Assembly (NCBI GenBank): GCA_039024635.1
Contig: JBCCQA010000006.1
Location: 62,001-126,000, forward strand
From: Kuafuiihalomonas sp039024635
Lineage (GTDB): Bacteria; Myxococcota; Kuafuiibacteriia; Kuafuiibacteriales; Kuafuiibacteriaceae
DNA length: 64,000 nucleotides
Direction: 5' to 3'
Made by a program: the position numbers and the translations under genes. Positions 39,910 to 48,005 of this stretch are shown in pieces. The notes under the pieces were generated by a model. The model did no database searches. It had not been told where the DNA came from and was given only the letters and a program-made list of their open reading frames with translations. The first letter of the stretch is position 1. Every line of letters starts with the position of its first letter.

Positions 39910-42228
39910 TCAGAGGGGCACGGACTCCAGCGCCCGCTTGAACGCGGCGGCCGAAGCGAATCGGTCTTCCGCTTCCTTGGCCAGGGCCCTGAAGGCGATC
40001 CGGGTCAATTCTTCTCGGACGACCGGATGGGCGGCCTCGAACTCCATGGGAGGCGGCGCCTGGGTCAGCACCTTGGCCAGAAGCTGGACGGTGGAGTCAC
40101 CCTCGAACGGCACCTTCCCTGTGAGGAGCTGATACAGGATGACCCCAACCGTATAGAGATCCGTCCGATGGTCGACCGGTTCACCCGCGGCCTGCTCCGG
40201 ACTCATGTATCGCGGCGTCCCGAAGACGGTCCCTGCTTGCGTGATCGAGCTTGTGTCGCCCGAGCCCCCGAGCTTCGCGATGCCGAAGTCGAGGATTTTC
40301 ACCGTGGGTCGGGCCTCGTCCAGAAGCATGATGTTGTCGGGCTTCAGGTCGCGGTGGACGATGTCGGACTCGTGAGCGTGCATCAAGCCCGACAGAATCT
40401 GGACGACGAGGTCGACCGCTTCCTTGGGCTCCACCCGCTCACGTCGCTTCAGAAGCCCCGCCAAGGAACCACCCTCGATCAGGTCCATGACCAGGTAGAG
40501 CAGGTCGTCCTCGGTGCGACCGAAGTCGGTCACCCGTACGATGTGGGGGCTTTCGAGCCGACACACGGCTCGAGCCTCGCGCTGAAAGCGCTCCACCACG
40601 TTCTGAAGCATCGAGAGCTCGGGCCTAAGCAGCTTGACCGCGACGTCCTTCAAAAGGTGCATGTGCTGCGCCCGGTAGACGATGGACATGCCTCCACGTC
40701 CAAGCTCCTCGATCACGCGATAGCGGTCTTGGATGACGTCCCCGACTGCGAGCTGGCCCCGCTCGTCGGGGACCCGCGCGAGGTCGGCGGTCGGAGTCTG
40801 GGCCGGGGCAGGTCCGGCCGCAGGAAGCCCGGCCGCCATTGGAGCCCCCGTTCGAAGGTCGGCGCTCCCGGCCCGAAGATCATCCGAAGGTCCGGATGCC
40901 ACCTGGCGTGGCGAGGGGAAGCCGGTGGGTGCCGGAGCTTCCGGCACCTGCCGGGGACGGGGCGTCACGGCGGGACGAGGGGTCGTCGGCCCGTCCTCTT
41001 TAGGCTTAGAAGCTGGACGCCGGGGCCGAGAAGACACGATGGCGTTTACGATGGAGTCCACGTCGAAGGACTCGTCCACGGCGTCGAGCCCGCCCAAGGA
41101 CGCGCTAGGGGCAGCCTTTCCGTCTTGGGGCACGGGTGGAGGCCTCGGCGCCTCCACGGGCGGTACCTCTAGGGGGCCCGCCCCCACGTCGCCGGTTTCC
41201 AAAGCCAAGGCCAGGTCTTCGATGTCGTAGGCGTCGGGTCCAATGGCCGGGATCTCTGTCCCGGGTAGTCCGTCGGGGACCATGGAGTTCGCTCGGGCTC
41301 GTCCTCTCGTCTGGACGTAGGGCACGGAAGGACGGGCGCGCTGACGCTCGGGAAAGAGCACCCGGACGTGTTCCGCCCACTCGGCATCCAGAACCGAAGG
41401 CTCCCGGCCCAGACCGCTGCGAAGGCTGCGAACGATCTCCTCCGGGTCGATGGGCCGCTCCTCCGGGCGCTTGGCCATCATGCGCCGCAGCAGCTGGTCG
41501 ATAGGGGCTGGGATGTGGCTAAGGGTGGCCGGTTTCTCTTCCAACACCGCAGCCTTGACCGCGGAAACCGAGCTTCGCTCGAAGGTCTCGTTCCCTGAGA
41601 ACGCATCGTACAGCAGCACCCCGAGAGCGTAGACGTCGGAGGACGGTCGTACTGGCTCCCGCGCGAAGAGCTCGGGGGCTCGGTAGGGGAGGCGACCACG
41701 GGTGGGGGGGAGGCACACCCGCGAGCGGCCCAGACCCATGCCGACCACGCGCATCTCGCCCGAGGGCGCCACGTAGATGGACTGGGGCGCCAGCTGCCCG
41801 GCCACAAGACCCTCGGACTCCCCTTCACTCCAAGGATGCCGGCTGGCGGCAGAGAGGAGTTGAGCCACCTGAAGGCCGAGTACGATGATGGCGTCGACGG
41901 TGAAGGTCTGCCCCGCAGCCCGAGCGCGGTCCCGCAACGCAGCCCACGTCGGTCCGGAAGCTCGCTCGATGGCGATGTACAGCCGCTGCTCTGACTCGCC
42001 CACCGCCTCGACGCCGAGGGCGTGGGGATGCCGGAAGCGAAGCGTGTTCGGCGCCTCCGAGAATAGGGTGGCGGAGAAGAAGGAGTTCCGGCGAAAGCGC
42101 TCGTGAATCACTTTGACGACGGTCGAGGCCTCTTCCTCGGCCTCACCATCTCGGATCGCCAGGTGGACCCGCCCGATGCCGCTCTCCGCGATTTCCTCGA
42201 GGAGTCGGTATTTGTCCATCCGCTTCAC
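39910..42228 (-). CDS. Ser/Thr protein kinase with N-terminal pseudokinase domain
   Basis: A 772-residue protein with two kinase-fold domains joined by a Pro-rich linker (about 275-500). The C-terminal domain (about 510-772) is a complete Hanks-type kinase: Lys532 ('VAVKLL'), 'HRDLKPDN' (625-632) and 'DFG' (647-649), with 'GTPRYMSPEQA' as activation segment. The N-terminal domain (about 7-270) keeps the fold and Lys39 ('VVKV'), but the catalytic loop reads 'AGQLAPQSI' (HRD to AGQ at 143-145) and DFG reads 'GMG' (163-165), so it is a pseudokinase. No membrane segment, so cytoplasmic. Substrates unknown. The GTG at 42228 is the start; an ATG at 42219 is also possible. Confidence 0.92.
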   Translation of the reverse strand: MKRMDKYRLLEEIAESGIGRVHLAIRDGEAEEEASTVVKVIHERFRRNSFFSATLFSEAPNTLRFRHPHALGVEAVGESEQRLYIAIERASGPTWAALRDRARAAGQTFTVDAIIVLGLQVAQLLSAASRHPWSEGESEGLVAGQLAPQSIYVAPSGEMRVVGMGLGRSRVCLPPTRGRLPYRAPELFAREPVRPSSDVYALGVLLYDAFSGNETFERSSVSAVKAAVLEEKPATLSHIPAPIDQLLRRMMAKRPEERPIDPEEIVRSLRSGLGREPSVLDAEWAEHVRVLFPERQRARPSVPYVQTRGRARANSMVPDGLPGTEIPAIGPDAYDIEDLALALETGDVGAGPLEVPPVEAPRPPPVPQDGKAAPSASLGGLDAVDESFDVDSIVNAIVSSRPRRPASKPKEDGPTTPRPAVTPRPRQVPEAPAPTGFPSPRQVASGPSDDLRAGSADLRTGAPMAAGLPAAGPAPAQTPTADLARVPDERGQLAVGDVIQDRYRVIEELGRGGMSIVYRAQHMHLLKDVAVKLLRPELSMLQNVVERFQREARAVCRLESPHIVRVTDFGRTEDDLLYLVMDLIEGGSLAGLLKRRERVEPKEAVDLVVQILSGLMHAHESDIVHRDLKPDNIMLLDEARPTVKILDFGIAKLGGSGDTSSITQAGTVFGTPRYMSPEQAAGEPVDHRTDLYTVGVILYQLLTGKVPFEGDSTVQLLAKVLTQAPPPMEFEAAHPVVREELTRIAFRALAKEAEDRFASAAAFKRALESVPL

Positions 42229-42350
42229 GGCGGTTCGAAGGAGACTAGCGCGGGCCGCTCAGGGACGCATCCATTTGGGCGTGAAATCGGCCAAGAGGCA
42301 AAGACCAGGGCTGAGGGGCCCTTCGGCGCCAGTAGGCCCCACTTCCCCTC

Positions 42351-43886
42351 TCAGACCGGCGTTACCGTGCGCTTCTTGTCGAGACTTCGCCGACCGTCGT
42401 TCTCGGCAAACGCCAACCTGCGCAGGATCTCGGTTCGCAGCGCGTCGCCGGGAACGATGGCGTCGATGATGTTCTCGCTGGCCAGCTTCATGATGTCGAC
42501 GTCTTCCCGGTAGGCCGCGCGCAGGGACTCGACGTAGCCGGCCCGCTCCTCTTCCGGTTTGGCTGCGATCTTGTTGGCGTAGACCGCGTTGACGGCGGCC
42601 TGAGGACCCATGACAGCGATGCTTGCGGTGGGGAGGGCGAGCGTGGCGTCGGGCTGAAAGCCCGGTCCGCACATCGCGTAGAGTCCCGCACCATAGGCCT
42701 TTCGAACGACCACGCAGATCTTCGGGACGGTGGCCTGGCTGATGGCGTTGATCATCTTGGCCCCGTGGCGAATGATGCCCTGCCGCTCGACCTTCGAACC
42801 GATCATGAAGCCCGGGACGTCGGCCAAGAAGACCAGGGGGATGTCGAAGGCATCGCAGAGCCACACGAACCTCGCGGCCTTATCGGAACTGTCGACAAAG
42901 AGCACACCCCCGAGATGTTTGGGCTGGTTCGCCACGATCCCCACGACGCGACCGTCCATCCTCGCGAAGCCCGTGACGAGCTCCTTTGCAAAGCGCTTCT
43001 TGAGCTCGAAGAAAGAGCCTTCGTCCACCAGAGCGTCGATAACCCTCTTGATGTCGAAGGGCTTGTTCTCCTCGCCCGGGATCAAGCCTTCGATGCCTTC
43101 GGGAGGGCTGGCCGGAGCCTTGGCCGCTTTCTCGACCGGCTTTCCGCGCCACCACGAGGGCATGTACGCCAAGTAGTCTCGGGCGGCTCGTAGCGCCTCC
43201 TCCTCGTTCTTGGCCAGCAGGTCACCGCAGCCCGAGACTTCACAGTGCATCTTCGCACCGCCCATCTCTTCCAGACTGACGTCTTCGCCGATCACCATCT
43301 TCGCCATACGAGGCGAACCGAGGTACATGGACGCGTTGTCCTTCACCATGAAGACCTGGTCACAGAAGGCTGGGATGTAGGCCCCGCCTGCGGCCGAAGG
43401 GCCGAAGAGCAGGCAGAGCTGGGGGACGTAGCCCGACAGCTCGTTCTGCATGTGAAAGATCCGACCGGCGTGGCGACGACCTGGGAAGACCTCCAGCTGG
43501 TCGGTGATGCGGGCGCCGGCCGAGTCGACGAGATACAAGAGCGGTATCCGGAGGTTTCGGGCCTGCTCTTGAATGCGTACGATCTTCTCCACCGTGCGAG
43601 CGCCCCAGGAACCGGCTTTGACCGTGCTGTCGTTGGCCATGATGGCTGTGGGTCGCCCATGAATTCGGCCGATGCCCGTGACCACGCCGTCAGCCGGAAG
43701 GTCGCCGGCCTGGACGTTGACCAGAGCCCCGTCCTCGACCCAGTCGGGATGCTCCGGGTCGAGTATGCGTTGGATGCGGACCCGGCAGTGCAGCTTGCCG
43801 GCGGCGGCATTCTTCTCGTGGTACTTGGCAGCGCCGCCCTGACGGATGCGGGCCAAGGTCTCCATCAGTTCGTCGGATGCGCTCAT
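42351..43886 (-). CDS. Acyl-CoA carboxylase carboxyltransferase (beta) subunit
   Basis: A 511-residue carboxyltransferase of the propionyl-/methylcrotonyl-CoA carboxylase family, which transfers CO2 from carboxybiotin to an acyl-CoA. N-terminal half: 'LLYLVDSAGARITDQLEVFP', 'LFGPSAAGGAYIPAFCD'. C-terminal half: 'KHLGGVLFVDSSDKAARFVW', 'FLADVPGFMIGSKVE', 'KAYGAGLYAMCG'. The 'DQLEVFP' and 'RHAGRIF' features are closest to methylcrotonyl-CoA carboxylase, but the substrate is not certain. The ATG at 43886 is used; a frame to 43976 exists but is low in similarity. No biotin carboxylase adjoins it; the nearest is at 20657-21994. Confidence 0.9.
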   Translation of the reverse strand: MSASDELMETLARIRQGGAAKYHEKNAAAGKLHCRVRIQRILDPEHPDWVEDGALVNVQAGDLPADGVVTGIGRIHGRPTAIMANDSTVKAGSWGARTVEKIVRIQEQARNLRIPLLYLVDSAGARITDQLEVFPGRRHAGRIFHMQNELSGYVPQLCLLFGPSAAGGAYIPAFCDQVFMVKDNASMYLGSPRMAKMVIGEDVSLEEMGGAKMHCEVSGCGDLLAKNEEEALRAARDYLAYMPSWWRGKPVEKAAKAPASPPEGIEGLIPGEENKPFDIKRVIDALVDEGSFFELKKRFAKELVTGFARMDGRVVGIVANQPKHLGGVLFVDSSDKAARFVWLCDAFDIPLVFLADVPGFMIGSKVERQGIIRHGAKMINAISQATVPKICVVVRKAYGAGLYAMCGPGFQPDATLALPTASIAVMGPQAAVNAVYANKIAAKPEEERAGYVESLRAAYREDVDIMKLASENIIDAIVPGDALRTEILRRLAFAENDGRRSLDKKRTVTPV

Positions 43887-43945
43887 GGCTGCGGAGGCTT
43901 CGGACGTACGACGGTCTTTGTCGAGCGATCCTTGGAGGCGGGAGG

Positions 43946-45619
43946 TTGAGCGCGTCGGCCTGGATCCGGACGGCACTTCACGAAGGTCCGAGCGAGGCGG
44001 CCTGGACCACCCTGGTCCAGAACCTGGGCGCCGTGCCGCCCGACAAGCTGTCTTCGGTGCGGGGGTTGGCCCAACGCCGGGCCGGAGCCTGGCCGTCCGA
44101 GCTTCGCCGCGCGCCCCCTCGACTCTGGGCTTCGCCCGCTCCCGGGCTGGAGCTGGTGCGGGCGCTCCGGGTGGCCACGACGAGCCTGGCCGAGCTGGCC
44201 TGGGACCATCCCCGGCTTCGACAGCTCGCTCACCTGGACGTCGAGCTTTCGGCCCTGGGCCCCGAAGCCGAGAGCTTCTTCGGCTCAGTCAGACTGAGCG
44301 GTCTGAGCGAGCTCGGCCTCGGGGGTCCAGCGCCGCTCGGCTTCGAGCTGAGTCGAGTCTGGGAAAACGAGTTCCCCCGCCTTCGCCGTTTGCGCTTGCG
44401 GGGGATCGATTTGGGCGCGGTCGACCTACGACTGCCGCTCCGGGTGACTCGCGCTTTGGACGAACTGCATCTGGAAAGCGTCGCGGGAACAGGTGCGGCC
44501 TGGGACCGGCTCTCCCAGATGCTGCGCGCCGAACATCCGAGCGTACTCGGACTGAACCACCTCGGCGCCGAAGAAGAACACGTCGTCCGACTCGCTGCGT
44601 CGGAGGTCTTCGCTCGGGTCGTCAGCCTTTCGCTGCGAGGGCTTCTCACCGACCGGGTCGCGCGAGCCCTGGACTTCAGCCTGGACACCGACGGGCTCCT
44701 GGAGCTCGACTTGAGTCAGGCCCGCATCAGCGACGACGGACTGGCACGCTTCTTCACCCGCGGCTTGTTCCCGGTGACGGAGAGCTTACATCTTTCAGGG
44801 CTTCCGGGCGGGGTTCGCTTGCGCGGTCTGCACGCTGGGAGCTTCCCGGCCTTACGGCACCTCGACTTGGTGGAAACCGCGCTGGCGGGGACGGCGCCCT
44901 GGATGGAGGACCCGGGGCTTCTGGCTCGCCTCCAAAGCCTGGGCGTGAATGGCGGGCCATGGGCCGACGGCCTCGCGGACGGCTCGATGCCCGCTCTTCG
45001 ATACCTCCGGGTCCCCGGAGTCGAAGGGCCTGCGCTCGCGCGTCTCGCGGCCGCCGCACCGGGTCTGCGGCGACTAGAGGCCCCCGGTGCCCGCCCCTCT
45101 CTGGGGGCATGGGCAACGGCCCTCCATGGGCCCCAGCTGAAGTACGTCGACTTGGGCGGAAGCACGGGGGGCGACGATCTGGCCGCTTTGGTCGGTCGCA
45201 AGACGCTCCAAAGTCTCCGCTGGGAAGGACCTCGACTCAGCCGGAGTGGGTGGGCCGCCCTCGCCCCCGCGATGACGAGCTTGCGCACTTTGGACGTGGG
45301 GGAGGCGGTCATGGCACCCGAGGATGTGGCCGCCTGGTCCGAAGGCGGGCCCAGGCTGCATCGACTGCGATGGACCGGCCCTATGAGCGACGAGACCGTG
45401 AATGCCCTTGTGGGCGCGGGCACTCTGAACGGCCTGGTCGACTTGCAGCTGGGCCGCGTTAGCGAAGCCCACGCCCGACGCCTCGTCGAGGCCTCACCTT
45501 GGCTAGAGCGCATCACGCTGCGAAGACTGGAACCCGAGGCCGTACGAAGGCTCGAAGCTAGCCATCCCCTTGTGGAGTGGCGATTCGAAGGCGCGGGCGG
45601 CTATCACAGTGGAGCCTGA
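43946..45619 (+). CDS. Leucine-rich-repeat-like protein
   Basis: A 557-residue protein of repeated Leu-rich units of the type 'L..L.L..t.a..' (for example 'LRRLRLRGIDLGAVD', 'LLELDLSQARISDDGLARFF', 'LRHLDLVETALAG', 'LKYVDLGGSTGGDDLAALVG'), typical of ribonuclease-inhibitor/LRR horseshoes. No signal peptide or enzyme motif, so probably a cytoplasmic binding scaffold; partner unknown. Start: TTG at 43946 has GGAGG 7 bp upstream. An ATG at 43877 in frame would overlap the divergent carboxyltransferase start by 10 bp, which is less likely. The gene ends 59 bp before the next start. Confidence 0.72.
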   Translation: MSASAWIRTALHEGPSEAAWTTLVQNLGAVPPDKLSSVRGLAQRRAGAWPSELRRAPPRLWASPAPGLELVRALRVATTSLAELAWDHPRLRQLAHLDVELSALGPEAESFFGSVRLSGLSELGLGGPAPLGFELSRVWENEFPRLRRLRLRGIDLGAVDLRLPLRVTRALDELHLESVAGTGAAWDRLSQMLRAEHPSVLGLNHLGAEEEHVVRLAASEVFARVVSLSLRGLLTDRVARALDFSLDTDGLLELDLSQARISDDGLARFFTRGLFPVTESLHLSGLPGGVRLRGLHAGSFPALRHLDLVETALAGTAPWMEDPGLLARLQSLGVNGGPWADGLADGSMPALRYLRVPGVEGPALARLAAAAPGLRRLEAPGARPSLGAWATALHGPQLKYVDLGGSTGGDDLAALVGRKTLQSLRWEGPRLSRSGWAALAPAMTSLRTLDVGEAVMAPEDVAAWSEGGPRLHRLRWTGPMSDETVNALVGAGTLNGLVDLQLGRVSEAHARRLVEASPWLERITLRRLEPEAVRRLEASHPLVEWRFEGAGGYHSGA

Positions 45620-45678
45620 TTTGCAGCCCGCCATGGGCCTTGAAAGATCCGGTCAGGCTGATAGATCCCACAGCGCTC

Positions 45679-47001
45679 ATGGGGAAATATCTCAAGATCT
45701 CGCCTCCCAAACGAGGCTCGAAGATCACGGTCGCCAAGAACGGACAGCTGCAAGTCCCGGACGACCCCATCGTTCCCTTCATCCAGGCCGAAGGCATCAG
45801 TGAGGACGTATGGGGTCCGGCCCGAGAGTGCCTCGAGCTCGCCGTCGAGCGCTGCTACGCCAACGCGAAGCGTCTGGAATGGCTCGAAGTCTTCGCGGGC
45901 GAGAAGGGAAATGAAGTCTACGGACCCGGGAATTGGCTGCCGGAGGACACCGTCCGCGCCATCCAGGAGTACAAGGTCTGCATCAAGGGGCCCCTAGCCA
46001 CGCCCGTAGGGCAGTCCGAGCCTTTAGATACGGTCCTCAGAAGCAAGCTCGACCTCTTCGCAGACCTCCAGCCCATTCGCGCCCTTCAGGCCGGGTTCTC
46101 GCCCCTGCGCGATCCGAGCGGTCTCGACATCCAGGTCTTTCGAGAGCACACCGAGGACGTCTACTGCGACATCGAGTGGAAGAAGGGCTCGCCGGAAGCC
46201 AAGCAGCTCATCAACTTCTTGAACCAGGACTTGGCCAAGAAGCTGGACAAAACGGTTCGGCCCGACTCGGGCATCGGCATCAAGCCGATCAGCGCCACCG
46301 CCACCAAGCGCCTCATCCGACTCACGCTGGACTACGCAGTGCGCCACAAGCGGCGCTCGGTCCACTTCGTCCATTCCGGATCCACGATGAAGCACACCGA
46401 AGGCTTCTTCCGAGACTGGGGCTACGAGATCGCCCGCAAAGAGTTCGGCGACTACACGGTGACCGAGCAGCAGGTCCGTGACGAGTACGACGGCGAAGCA
46501 CCCCGAGGGCGGGTGCTGATCGGCGACCGGTCGGCCACGGACCTCTTCCAGGAGCTGCTCATCCACCCCGCGAACTTCGATCTGCTGGCGACGACGAACC
46601 TCAACGGAGCCTTCGTCCAGAGCCTGGCTCTGGGGGCGGCGGGAGAGCGGGGCATCGCACCTCACGGCTACGTGGGCGCCAAGGCGGCGGTATTCCAAGC
46701 CACCCATGCCGACCGCACTCGGACCACCGAACCCGCTCACGAAAACCCGTCCTCGGTACTTCTCGCCGGCGTGATGCTTTTCGATCATCTCGGCTGGAAA
46801 GACTCGGCCGAGCTTCTGACCAACGCGCTCATCAAGACGATCGAAGACGGCAAGCTCACGCCTGACCTGCCTCGCGAGAACGACGAGGTCGACCTCCTGA
46901 GCACGGCGGAGTTCTGCGAGGCCGTAGTCGAAAATTTCGAAGAAGTCCGGAAGTCCCGCGTTCGTCAGGCGATGAAGCGGACCGCGTCCATGGGACGCTG
47001 A
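45679..47001 (+). CDS. Isocitrate dehydrogenase-like protein with altered active site
   Basis: A 440-residue protein aligning along its length with NADP-isocitrate dehydrogenase ('VFREHTEDVYCDIEW', 'GIGIKPISATATKRL', 'HTEGFFRDWGYEIAR', 'TNLNGAFVQ'). Several residues needed for catalysis in E. coli Icd are changed: the Ser113-Leu-Asn115 substrate loop is 'EPLD', Arg129 is Gln131, and two of the three metal-binding Asp (307 and 311) are Ala311 and Ser315; the NADP-contact 'HGTAP' is 'HADRT'. Arg121, Arg155, Tyr162, Lys202 and Asp288 are kept. It occupies the icd position 10 bp before mdh, but activity as an isocitrate dehydrogenase is doubtful, so no gene symbol is given. Confidence 0.82.
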   Translation: MGKYLKISPPKRGSKITVAKNGQLQVPDDPIVPFIQAEGISEDVWGPARECLELAVERCYANAKRLEWLEVFAGEKGNEVYGPGNWLPEDTVRAIQEYKVCIKGPLATPVGQSEPLDTVLRSKLDLFADLQPIRALQAGFSPLRDPSGLDIQVFREHTEDVYCDIEWKKGSPEAKQLINFLNQDLAKKLDKTVRPDSGIGIKPISATATKRLIRLTLDYAVRHKRRSVHFVHSGSTMKHTEGFFRDWGYEIARKEFGDYTVTEQQVRDEYDGEAPRGRVLIGDRSATDLFQELLIHPANFDLLATTNLNGAFVQSLALGAAGERGIAPHGYVGAKAAVFQATHADRTRTTEPAHENPSSVLLAGVMLFDHLGWKDSAELLTNALIKTIEDGKLTPDLPRENDEVDLLSTAEFCEAVVENFEEVRKSRVRQAMKRTASMGR

Positions 47002-47011
47002 GGTAGAATTC

Positions 47012-47947
47012 ATGGCACGTGCAAAAATCGGCCTCGTTGGTGCAGGCCAAATCGGTGGAAATCTTGCCCTCCTCTCAGCTCAGAAGGAGCTGGGAGATGT
47101 CGTCCTCTTCGATGTTCCGAAAGCGGAAGGTATGGCCAAGGGCAAGGCTCTGGACATGCAGCAGCTCTCGACGATCGAGCGCTTCGACTCGGTCCTGACC
47201 GGGACCTCGAACTACGACGACCTCGAAGGAGCCGACGTCATCATCATCACGGCAGGCCTGCCCAGGAAGCCGGGGATGAGCCGGGAAGACCTTCTGGCCA
47301 CGAACCTCAAAATCATGACGGACGTGGCCAACAACCTGAAGCGAGTCTGTCCGGACGCCTTCATGATCAACGTGGCCAACCCCCTTGATGCGATGGTCTA
47401 CGCGCTCAAGCAGATCACCGGAAGTCACCCCAACAAGGTGGTGGGCATGTCCGGCATCCTCGACACGGCGCGCTTCAAGTCCTTCATTGCCATGGAGTTG
47501 AGTTGCTCCATGCGCGACGTGACCGCCTTTGTGCTCGGAGGGCACGGGGACGACATGGTTCCCATCACGCGTCTGACAACGGTGGGTGGCGTTCCGGTCG
47601 AAGAGCTGATTCCAAAGGACCGCCTGACCGAGATCGTGAACCGGACACGCAAGGGCGGCGCCGAGCTGGTGGGTCTGTATCAAACTGGCTCGGCCTACTT
47701 CGCGCCTGCATCGGCCGCAGTGGAGATGGCGGAAGCCTACCTTCGAGATCAGCGCCGAATCTTGCCCGTGGCCGCTTGGTGCGAAGGCCAGTTCGGGATC
47801 AAGGATATGTACTTCGGCGTGCCCTGTATGGTGGGCGCGGGCGGAATCGAGAAGATTCTCGATTTCGAGCTGACGGATGCCGAAAAGGACATGATCGAGA
47901 CGAGCCGGGCGAGCGTGGCCAAAACCGTGGCCGAGACCAAGCTCTGA
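47012..47947 (+). CDS. mdh: Malate dehydrogenase (LDH-like family)
   Basis: A 311-residue NAD-dependent dehydrogenase interconverting malate and oxaloacetate. 'IGLVGAGQIGGNLA' is the Rossmann GxGxxG, 'GLPRKPGMSREDLL' the active-site loop with the Arg residues that select malate over lactate, 'NVANPLDAMVY' the NAD contact, and 'GGHGDDMVP' the catalytic His. It follows the isocitrate-dehydrogenase-like gene by 10 bp with a GAGG ribosome site and ends before a terminator-like hairpin. Confidence 0.96.
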   Translation: MARAKIGLVGAGQIGGNLALLSAQKELGDVVLFDVPKAEGMAKGKALDMQQLSTIERFDSVLTGTSNYDDLEGADVIIITAGLPRKPGMSREDLLATNLKIMTDVANNLKRVCPDAFMINVANPLDAMVYALKQITGSHPNKVVGMSGILDTARFKSFIAMELSCSMRDVTAFVLGGHGDDMVPITRLTTVGGVPVEELIPKDRLTEIVNRTRKGGAELVGLYQTGSAYFAPASAAVEMAEAYLRDQRRILPVAAWCEGQFGIKDMYFGVPCMVGAGGIEKILDFELTDAEKDMIETSRASVAKTVAETKL

Positions 47948-47980
47948 GCCCGAGCTCGCCCCTTCACCCATTCCCATTTG

Positions 47981-48000
47981 AGCCCATCCGGGCTTTGATT
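47981..48000 (+). terminator. Hairpin with T-rich tail after mdh
   Basis: AGCCC/GGGCT with a 4-bp ATCC loop (47981-47994) followed by TTGATT, 34 bp after the mdh stop: a plausible intrinsic terminator, although the stem is short. Confidence 0.45.
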
Positions 48001-48005
48001 CGGCC

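Noticed and set aside
43846..45462. 538-codon open frame overlapping the LRR-like gene
   Set aside because: Arg/Pro/Gly-rich frame shadow of a GC-rich gene; the 43946-45619 frame shows coherent Leu-rich repeats.
45577..45678. N-terminal extension of the isocitrate-dehydrogenase-like protein
   Set aside because: Overlaps the end of the LRR-like gene, and the family-like N-terminus starts at the ATG at 45679.
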